Positions 57,861 through 64,000 of a stretch of DNA of 64,000 bases are shown here, piece by piece. Under the pieces are notes generated by a model. The model ran no database searches. It worked only from the letters and a program-made list of their open reading frames with translations, and had not been told where the DNA came from. Both the position numbers and the translations under genes were made by a program. Each line of letters starts with the position of its first letter. The stretch's first letter is position 1. This DNA is from Paenibacillus sp. FSL K6-1096 (GTDB lineage Bacteria > Bacillota > Bacilli > Paenibacillales > Paenibacillaceae): NCBI RefSeq assembly GCF_037977055.1, contig NZ_CP150274.1, positions 6,820,001 through 6,884,000 on the forward strand, written 5' to 3'.

Positions 57861-58713
57861 TTTGGAAATCACAGGACTGACCAAGTCCTATGCCGATTCC
57901 GGCTTTATGCTGGACAATGTATCATTTGCTATTCCGAGCGGAACGATTATGGGGTTTGTAGGGGAGAACGGGGCTGGGAAGACGACAACCATCAAGTCCA
58001 TTCTGAACACAGTTAAGATTGACAGCGGAACGATCCGGCTGCTGGGCCGGGAGATGACGGATACAGATACTGTCTTGCGTGAAGACATCGGAGTGGTGCT
58101 GGATTCGGCCAATTTCCCAGCGGTGCTGACCCCTGCTAAGCTGGCTAAGGTCATGCGCGGCGTCTATAAGCAGTGGGACCAGGAGGTCTACATCAAGCTT
58201 ACAGGGAAGTTCGGCCTGCCTATGAACCAGAAGATCAGCGGGTTCTCCCGGGGTATGACGATGAAGCTGGCGATTGCTGCCGCCTTGTCGCACGATCCCA
58301 AGCTGCTGATTCTGGATGAGGCCACTTCAGGGCTGGACCCGGTGACACGGGAGGAGATTCTGGAGGTGTTCCTGGAATTCGTAGAGGATGAGCGTCACGC
58401 TATCCTGATGTCCTCCCATATCACAAGCGATCTGGAGAAAATCGCCGATTATATCACCTTCATCCATCAAGGGCAGATCATTCTGACGGCGATGAAGGAT
58501 GAGCTGATCTACGACTACGGCGTGGCCCGCTGCACCAGCGGCCAGTTCCAGCGTATTGCAGAAGGAGACAGACTGGCTTACCGGGTGAGGGAGCATCAGA
58601 CCGATGTGCTGGTGAGGGACAGAAGGGAATTTACGCAACGGTACAGCGGAATCGCCGTCGATCATGTATCGATAGATGACATTCTGCTGCTACTGGTAAA
58701 GGGGGCGAAATAG
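57850..58713 (+). CDS. ABC transporter ATP-binding protein
   Basis: A 287-residue ABC ATPase with Walker A GENGAGKTTT, signature FSRGMTMKLAIAAALSHDP (FSRGM instead of LSGGQ, common in YtrB/EcsA-like proteins), Walker B LLILDEATSGLDP and an H-loop in SSHITSD. With the adjacent ABC-2 permease it forms an exporter or resistance module controlled by the GntR protein. AAGGAGG precedes the ATG at 57850. The 80 residues after the H-loop form a variable regulatory tail. Confidence 0.94.
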   Translation: MNLSLEITGLTKSYADSGFMLDNVSFAIPSGTIMGFVGENGAGKTTTIKSILNTVKIDSGTIRLLGREMTDTDTVLREDIGVVLDSANFPAVLTPAKLAKVMRGVYKQWDQEVYIKLTGKFGLPMNQKISGFSRGMTMKLAIAAALSHDPKLLILDEATSGLDPVTREEILEVFLEFVEDERHAILMSSHITSDLEKIADYITFIHQGQIILTAMKDELIYDYGVARCTSGQFQRIAEGDRLAYRVREHQTDVLVRDRREFTQRYSGIAVDHVSIDDILLLLVKGAK

Positions 58714-58714
58714 G

Positions 58715-59353
58715 ATGCGCGGACTGCTGTTAAATAACCTGTATTCGCTGCAATATAATATCAGGCTTTCTCTGGGCATTTCGCTGTTTCTGGCACTGAT
58801 CTCCTTTGCCGGAGTGGAGCACTCGGCACTGAATGCGATCATCGCGGCGCAGATTATGGTTTTTGTAGTGACCATCGGGGCTTCCCTGCAGGCGGATGAG
58901 GCATCGAAGTGGAACCGCTTTGAGATCACATTGCCGGTCAGAAGAAGAACGGTGATCCATGCCAAGTACCTGAGCTTCCTGCTGCTGATTTTGATGGGGA
59001 CTGCGGCAAGTCTGGTTACCATGGCGATAATCTATGTAAAAGGGGCGGACATCTCGGGCTGGAGTCTGTCTGCCGGGTACACCTTCGGACTATCCTTATC
59101 GCTGTCCCTTCTGGCGATCTATTATCCGGTTATTCTTAAATTCGGCATTGAAAAAAGCGAGCAGATGCTCATGGTATCGATAGGGCTATCCTTGGGCCTG
59201 CGATTTCTCGTATGGATGCTGCTGAATCAGTATATGGACGACGTAAACTTTAATGGTCCAGAGACCGGAATTGCCAGCTTGATCACCGCTGTCCTTCTGT
59301 TCGCAGCTTCATATCTGGTAGCTGTACGGATTCAACGGAATAAAGAATTCTGA
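58715..59353 (+). CDS. ABC-2 type transporter permease
   Basis: A 212-residue membrane protein with six predicted helices of the ABC-2 family (ISLFLALISFAGVE, YLSFLLLILMGTAASLVTMA, AVLLFAASYLVAVRI). The ATG is 1 nt after the ATPase stop, with GGGGGCG upstream. It pairs with the ATPase; the exported compound is unknown. A terminator stem shared with the convergent photolyase gene follows. Confidence 0.88.
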   Translation: MRGLLLNNLYSLQYNIRLSLGISLFLALISFAGVEHSALNAIIAAQIMVFVVTIGASLQADEASKWNRFEITLPVRRRTVIHAKYLSFLLLILMGTAASLVTMAIIYVKGADISGWSLSAGYTFGLSLSLSLLAIYYPVILKFGIEKSEQMLMVSIGLSLGLRFLVWMLLNQYMDDVNFNGPETGIASLITAVLLFAASYLVAVRIQRNKEF

Positions 59354-59357
59354 TGCT

Positions 59358-59392
59358 GATGAAGCCGTGTTATGACCCGGCTTCATCATTTC
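59358..59392. terminator. terminator between the ABC permease and photolyase genes
   Basis: GATGAAGCCG (59358-59367) pairs with CGGCTTCATC (59378-59387), followed by ATTTCTT. The right arm overlaps the photolyase stop codon. Confidence 0.75.
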
Positions 59393-60744
59393 TTGCGGCT
59401 CTGCATAATCTCCTTATAGACTTCAATGGCCAGCGCCCGGGACCGCTTCAGGTCAACGATAGCATCATCGGCAGGCAAATGAATAGCTTGATCAGACCAT
59501 TCCAAGCGTTCCGGCAGCCAAGTGCGGAGATAACGGCCGTCCGGATCATGCGTTTTGGACTGGGTAACCGGGTTCATGACCCGAAAATAAGGGGAGGCAT
59601 CGAAGCCCAGCGAAGAGCTCCACAGCCAGCCGCCGCGGTTCTGGGCATTGTCGTAATCGCTGAGCTTCAGCCGGAAATAGCGTTCGCCGTAGATGAACGG
59701 ACAACCCAGATTCTTGGTCAGGAACATCGCCGTAATCATCCGCAGCCGGTTGGGCATCCAGCCGGTTGCGTTCAACTGGCGCATGGCTGCGTCCACAGCC
59801 GGGATACCGGTTCTGCCCTGAGACCAGGCATCGAAGTGCTGTGATCCCAGTGCAGACAGATCATATACCTTCTCATAGCTGAAGAAATCCTCATCCAGCC
59901 TTGCCTGGTACAGATAGAAATCCCTCCAGGCCAATTGCCTCAGCCATTCCTCCCCAAGGCCATTTTCTTCGGTCAGCCTGCTATAGACAGTCCGTGCAGA
60001 TAAGGCACCTGTATTCAGATGTATGCTTATCCGGCTTGTCCGTTCCTCCGCATACCTGTCACGCGTATCCGGGTAATGCTGAAGCTCTGTCTGTACGAAA
60101 TGCTCCAGAGTGCGGGCCGGATTCATCTCCCCAGCGGCACTCTTCAGTTGTAGAAGCTGCTGGGCGATTTCTTCGGGGAGTCCGAAGGCATCCCGTAGCT
60201 CCGGATGAAGGTCTGCGGTCTGCAGACTGCTTAGACCCGCAATGTACGGCGGCCGGAACCGCTGAGTGAGATAGGTGCGCCAACGGCGGTAGAAGGGAGT
60301 GAACACCTTGAAGGGCTCGCTCCGCCCGCACCAATCCATGAAGTCTTCCAGATCACAGAGCATCCGCTCATGCCGGGCCTCGAAGCGGAGTCCCAGCGCA
60401 TGGGCAGTCTCCCGCAGCTGCCGGTCCCGCTTAAGGGCATAGGGAGTATAATCGGCATGAACGCTGATTTCTTGTATGGGGTGAAGCTGTGCCAAATGGC
60501 GGAGGATCTCCTCCGGCACCCCGTACAGGAGATGAAGCAGCTTGCCCTGCTCCGCATATTCCTGCTGAAGGCGGGCAACATGCTGGAGGAAGTTGCGGCC
60601 GCTGTGCTCCAGATAACGCTCCTTCCGCAGCAGGAACGGCTCCAGAATCAATACATGCAGCGAGCTTACTCCGGCAGCGGCAATGGCGTCGAAGGCCGGC
60701 AGATCAGAGGTGCGCAGGTCCTTACGGTGAATGAAGAGAATCAT
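59386..60744 (-). CDS. phr: deoxyribodipyrimidine photolyase
   Basis: A 452-residue light-dependent DNA repair enzyme that splits cyclobutane pyrimidine dimers using FAD. The N-terminal alpha/beta domain (1-130) would hold an antenna chromophore. The C-terminal FAD-binding helical domain carries LAWRDFYLYQ, GWMPNRLRMITAMFLTKNL and NRGGWLWSSSLGFDASPYFR. Class I CPD photolyase length (about 470). Start at 60744 has a moderate site (AAAGGAACTCC). Cryptochrome-DASH is less likely given the motifs. Confidence 0.93.
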   Translation of the reverse strand: MILFIHRKDLRTSDLPAFDAIAAAGVSSLHVLILEPFLLRKERYLEHSGRNFLQHVARLQQEYAEQGKLLHLLYGVPEEILRHLAQLHPIQEISVHADYTPYALKRDRQLRETAHALGLRFEARHERMLCDLEDFMDWCGRSEPFKVFTPFYRRWRTYLTQRFRPPYIAGLSSLQTADLHPELRDAFGLPEEIAQQLLQLKSAAGEMNPARTLEHFVQTELQHYPDTRDRYAEERTSRISIHLNTGALSARTVYSRLTEENGLGEEWLRQLAWRDFYLYQARLDEDFFSYEKVYDLSALGSQHFDAWSQGRTGIPAVDAAMRQLNATGWMPNRLRMITAMFLTKNLGCPFIYGERYFRLKLSDYDNAQNRGGWLWSSSLGFDASPYFRVMNPVTQSKTHDPDGRYLRTWLPERLEWSDQAIHLPADDAIVDLKRSRALAIEVYKEIMQSRKK

Positions 60745-60910
60745 AGATGGTGGAGTTCCTTTCGGCGGTAAGTATCGTATCTCTATATTATAATGTCTAT
60801 ATACTATATACCCCGTTTATACTTTTACGAGTTATACGGCTCAAGTGTCAGGTTTTTTGATAGAATAAGAGGGTTGTTAGAATTTACCTGACATGAGGAG
60901 AGGTGTACGT

Positions 60911-62830
60911 TTGCGGCAAAAAGGATATACAGCGCTATTCGCGGTCTGGCTGCTGCTGAGCGGCGGGTCCGCAGCGCTGGCCGCAGAGCAAGGCAGCGAT
61001 GGAGCAGCGGGAGCTACCCCATCCGGCATTGCGTTGAGCGGTTTGGAAGCTTTTGTAGACGATTATGTTGAAGAGTACATAGGAAAGCAGACCGTAGGCG
61101 CATCTGTTGTCATGGTGAAGGATGGACAGGTTGTGCTATCCAAGGGTTACGGATATGCAGATGTGGAGCAGCAGGTTCCCGTCTCCCCGGACACGGTGAT
61201 GGAATGGGGTTCCATCAGCAAGCTTGCGGTCTGGACCTCCGTCATGCAGCTGGCCGAGCAGGGCAAACTGGATTTGAACGAGGATATCCGTAAGCTTTTG
61301 CCGGAGAATTTCCTGACCAAGCTGAAGGTTGACGAACCGATCACTATGCTGCAGCTGATGAACCACAGTGCCGGATTCGAAGAGTATATGTTCGATATGG
61401 CCTATCAGTCGCCTGAGGAAGTGCGGTCACTGGAAGAGGGACTGCGGCTTGCGCAGCCGGCACAGATTTACAGACCGGGAGAGGTGGTCGCTTATTCGAA
61501 TTACGGCAACTCACTAGCCGCTTATATTGTTGAGCGGATCAGCGGCCAGCCGTTCCATGATTATGTGCAGCAGCATATTTTTGAGCCGCTGGGTATGAAG
61601 CATTCTATTGCGTATTCCGTGGTAGAGGACCGCCCGGAGCTGCTGAAGCAGAAGGCGAAAGGGTATTTCTTCGCCGGACAAGGCTCCTTCAAGCAAGGCT
61701 CATGGAATTATATGTCCATGTACCCTAACGGCGGGAATAACGGCACTGCGGAGGATCTGGCGAAGTTTGCTATGGCGCTCATGTCCGCAGCCGGAGCGAA
61801 GTCCCCGCTGTTTCAGAAGTCCGGTACGCTGGATACGATGCTGACCCGGAGTCATTCCGCTGCTGAAGACATGCCGGGCATCGCCCACGGGTTCTGGGAG
61901 TATCCCGGGGCACACCGGACACTGGGACATGGCGGGAACACGATTGCTTTTGCCACCAATGTTATGCTTGTGCCTGAAGACCGGTTTGCGGTCGTGATTA
62001 TGACGAATCAGGCGGGCGAATCCCATATTGTTCACGGCCTGACCAAAGCGGTGGTGGGACAGAGAGCGCAGCCGGAGGCAGCGGTTCTGCCGGATGCAGC
62101 AGAGGTGGCAGGCCGGTTCGTGGCGGCGCGCCGTCCCGGGCATGGCTTCATGAAGCTGTTTCCTTACCTGACAATGATGAAGCTTGAGCCTCAAGGTGCT
62201 AATGAGCTTAAAGTGACATTGGCCGGGCTGACCGGAAGCTACAAGCAGGTTCAGTCTTACCTCTATGAGAAGACGGGCGGGGATTCCGGGCTGGATGCCT
62301 GGCCGATGCTGTATGCCACAGTGAAAGAGGGAAAGGTAACGGCTGTATCAGTCTATACCACCGATTATCTGCCGCTGCCTCCAGGACGTTCCATGCCGGT
62401 ACTGCTGCTCAGCGCAGCACTTGCGGGGCTGGCAATTGTCTATTTCGTGATTTCTCCGTTGGTGTTGGGGGGACAGGCGATTCTCAGGAAGCGGAGAGAA
62501 CGTAACCGTCCTGCACCCCGTTCCGCCAACCGGAAGCTGACGGCAGGGCTGACCTTGACAGGTACAGGTCTGGTGGTCAATAATCTGGTGCTGGCCTTAC
62601 GGATGCTTAGCAACAGTGAGCGTGCATATGCGGAGGTGTACCCGCAGATTATAGTGAACTATGGTCTGAGTGGCTTGGCTGTTCTGCTTATAGCTGCGCT
62701 TTGGCTGCGCAGGAAGCAGCCCCGGAACCCGTACAGTATAACGGCCCGTAACCACTGGGCAGCCTTCGTGCCTGTGGTGATGATGGTGCTTTTGCTGGCC
62801 CAGCTTGTATTTTGGGAATTTTACAGTTAA
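60911..62830 (+). CDS. serine hydrolase (beta-lactamase class C / penicillin-binding-like) with C-terminal membrane helices
   Basis: A 639-residue exported protein. It has a signal peptide (YTALFAVWLLLSGGSAALAA), a class C beta-lactamase-like domain at about 40-390, and four predicted C-terminal helices. Active-site motifs are SISK (Ser101, Lys104), YSN (195-197) and HGG in TLGHGGNTIAF. Relatives act as D-amino peptidases or esterases rather than true beta-lactamases. The ATG at 60893 overlaps the AGGAGAGG site; the TTG at 60911 is 7 nt downstream and gives a normal signal peptide. Single gene. Confidence 0.9.
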   Translation: MRQKGYTALFAVWLLLSGGSAALAAEQGSDGAAGATPSGIALSGLEAFVDDYVEEYIGKQTVGASVVMVKDGQVVLSKGYGYADVEQQVPVSPDTVMEWGSISKLAVWTSVMQLAEQGKLDLNEDIRKLLPENFLTKLKVDEPITMLQLMNHSAGFEEYMFDMAYQSPEEVRSLEEGLRLAQPAQIYRPGEVVAYSNYGNSLAAYIVERISGQPFHDYVQQHIFEPLGMKHSIAYSVVEDRPELLKQKAKGYFFAGQGSFKQGSWNYMSMYPNGGNNGTAEDLAKFAMALMSAAGAKSPLFQKSGTLDTMLTRSHSAAEDMPGIAHGFWEYPGAHRTLGHGGNTIAFATNVMLVPEDRFAVVIMTNQAGESHIVHGLTKAVVGQRAQPEAAVLPDAAEVAGRFVAARRPGHGFMKLFPYLTMMKLEPQGANELKVTLAGLTGSYKQVQSYLYEKTGGDSGLDAWPMLYATVKEGKVTAVSVYTTDYLPLPPGRSMPVLLLSAALAGLAIVYFVISPLVLGGQAILRKRRERNRPAPRSANRKLTAGLTLTGTGLVVNNLVLALRMLSNSERAYAEVYPQIIVNYGLSGLAVLLIAALWLRRKQPRNPYSITARNHWAAFVPVVMMVLLLAQLVFWEFYS

Positions 62831-62905
62831 GTAGCAGGGGAAGGGCGGAGAAGCGGTCACTTGGAAGAAGAATAACCGATTTCTATTCTTACATTCAAAT
62901 AGGTG

Positions 62906-63110
62906 ATTGTATTTAATGCAATAGAAAATGGATTACTGACCGTAAAATGAGATTCTATTGTATTTTATACAGTAGAATTTTGTGTTTTGGGTGAAAACAG
63001 GCCTTTGTTCAACATTCCATTGTACGGAATACATTAGATTCTATTTCGAAGCCCTTTTTACAGCAATCCATTGTACAAAATGCAATTACTATCGCTCCAG
63101 CGCCTACAGC
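62906..63110 (+). repeat. degenerate 51-bp-period repeat array
   Basis: ATTGTA cores at 62906, 62957, 63019 and 63070 are spaced 51, 62 and 51 bp. Each is followed by a palindromic partner (AATGCAAT, TATACAGTAGAAT, AATACATT, AATGCAAT). The copy at 63002-63052 aligns with 63053-63103 over most of its length. The 439-bp gap (62831-63269) is otherwise AT-rich, with no gene seen and a hairpin at its right end. Confidence 0.6.
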
Positions 63111-63210
63111 ATCCGAATGACTGCTGTGAAAATGAGAAGCTATAGTAAATCTGAGCCTGCACTAGTTCGTGGGGTATAACAGAATACCTTTCATTTTCTG
63201 TGTAAACTAG

Positions 63211-63249
63211 AAACGGCTATGCTATCCTCTTAAGGACGCATAGCCGTTT
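63211..63249 (-). terminator. terminator after the SecA2-like gene
   Basis: AAACGGCTATGC and GCATAGCCGTTT form a perfect 12-bp stem; the T tail on the minus strand is interrupted. Confidence 0.65.
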
Positions 63250-63269
63250 ATACTACTATAAGGGCTATA

Positions 63270-64000
63270 TTAATATTTCGGCTGCTTAATGAAGGGGGAT
63301 AATAGCTTTTGTGCAATGGGACGCAGCCAAAAAGCTAGAATGGTCGTTCCCGTCCATGAGCTGCGCTTATTCTGGAGGTATTGATCGTTGATGATATAAG
63401 TCCGGGTCGAAGCGGGACTCTTAAGGCCAAGCTTCTCCCATTCAGCCGGATCATTGGACCCTCCGAGCCTGACAAGCATAGCCTCTGCCGCACGGTCGAT
63501 TTTGGCCGGTATATGTCTGAAGGCTTCAGTGATCTTCATATGAAATTCATCAATGGGACTCCGGCTGGCGATGCTCTCCAGGTGAATACCTTCGCGGAGA
63601 TAAGAGACGTAGGCCAGATGGTCTGCCCAGCATTCATCGATATAGAACAGCCGTACCCGCTGCTCCGCAGGGCTCAGCGGCTGCTCGCCCAGCAGAATGC
63701 GGAGGCGCTCCGTATAGAGAATCCTCCGCTGGTCCTCGACCATATCGGAATACCCGTTCAACTCGTTATGGATATCGAAGTTCTGGCTCATAACAATCTG
63801 CTGAATACTTGCAATCCTGCTGCGGAGCGAAGGTTCTTTGATAGCTTCCTTCTGTCTGAGCGCATGGGCTGGGGTAGGGGAGCTGAAGCGGCGCATGAGA
63901 TCGTCTTCCAGGCTGACATAGAAGACAGAAGCCCCCGGATCGCCCTGGCGGCCGGAACGTCCACGGAGCTGGTTATCAATCCGCACGCTTTCGTTCACAT
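63270..64000 (-). CDS. secA2: SecA2-like accessory preprotein translocase ATPase, C-terminal part (cut by window end)
   Basis: About 243 residues of a SecA-type motor; the N-terminal part, with the Walker A and B motifs, lies beyond 64000. Visible are IDNQLRGRSGRQGDPGAS (DEAD motif VI with arginine fingers), YVSLEDDLMRRF and the helical scaffold/wing region, including ECWADHLAYVSYLREGI. It ends in FIKQPKY without the C-terminal zinc-binding Cys motif of housekeeping SecA, and several normally fixed residues differ, so an accessory SecA2 that exports a subset of proteins is likely. A hairpin follows. Confidence 0.85.
   Translation of the reverse strand, partial: VNESVRIDNQLRGRSGRQGDPGASVFYVSLEDDLMRRFSSPTPAHALRQKEAIKEPSLRSRIASIQQIVMSQNFDIHNELNGYSDMVEDQRRILYTERLRILLGEQPLSPAEQRVRLFYIDECWADHLAYVSYLREGIHLESIASRSPIDEFHMKITEAFRHIPAKIDRAAEAMLVRLGGSNDPAEWEKLGLKSPASTRTYIINDQYLQNKRSSWTGTTILAFWLRPIAQKLLSPFIKQPKY

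Noticed and set aside
60911..62830. Beta-lactamase conferring resistance
   Set aside because: The active-site motifs are shared by many peptidases and esterases, and the large C-terminal membrane part is not found in true class C enzymes.
1..64000. tRNA and rRNA genes, prophage or replication origin
   Set aside because: I saw no cloverleaf with TTCGA arm, no rRNA sequence, no integrase or phage structural gene and no DnaA box cluster; a tRNA search program would be decisive.

Overview
The window reads as chromosomal DNA of a spore-forming Gram-positive bacterium close to Paenibacillus. The reasons are strong AGGAGG ribosome sites with frequent GTG and TTG starts, a moderately high GC content, rho-independent terminators at most gene ends, LicT/RAT antitermination, CcpA (cre) and Fur sites, an ECF sigma/DUF4179 pair, a TelA/XpaC operon and an Mrp antiporter operon. 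The genus is inferred from gene content; no rRNA or tRNA gene was seen.

Layout. 0.1-2.1 kb: AIM24-like protein, a small basic protein and an AraC regulator. 2.36-7.33 kb: a five-gene operon of two TIM-barrel isomerases, two Gfo/Idh/MocA dehydrogenases and an APH-fold kinase, divergent from the AraC gene; probably catabolism of an unidentified sugar or polyol. 7.5-10.3 kb: a lone OppD ATPase and a GH43 arabinanase lipoprotein. 10.3-15.2 kb: fabF, an MmyB-type regulator, citrate synthase, a 95-aa beta-rich protein and exoA. 15.3-17.0 kb: a 51-bp tandem repeat array split by an IS256-family element. 17.0-25.7 kb: amidase, VanZ-RDD protein, M29 aminopeptidase, ECF sigma with its anti-sigma partner, GNAT and a secreted DUF5050-like protein. 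25.9-31.6 kb: a divergent carbamoyltransferase, an XRE protein with seven exact 29-residue repeats, and a TelA/VWA/XpaC-like operon behind an ECF-type promoter. 31.8-33.0 kb: sigma-A promoter, purine-type riboswitch, terminator and EamA exporter. 33.1-37.6 kb: cre, RAT-controlled licT-bglP-bglA. 37.7-44.7 kb: small proteins, Rpn nuclease, a cre-controlled sugar-binding lipoprotein, an AraC/siderophore-binding open frame with two Fur boxes, and ddh. 45-48.2 kb: gdhA, a DUF2625 protein and a phosphoesterase. 48.3-54.8 kb: a UspA-like protein and the Mrp operon with fused mrpAB. 54.9-64 kb: MFS transporter, membrane phosphoesterase, GntR-ABC operon, photolyase, serine hydrolase and the C-terminal part of a SecA2-like ATPase cut by the window end.

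The observations most worth following are: four intergenic arrays that share a 51-bp period; an AraC regulator frame that runs without a stop into an independently promoted, Fur-boxed siderophore-binding lipoprotein; an atypical purine riboswitch laid out as an ON switch before an EamA exporter; and the XRE protein with an exact 29-residue repeat.
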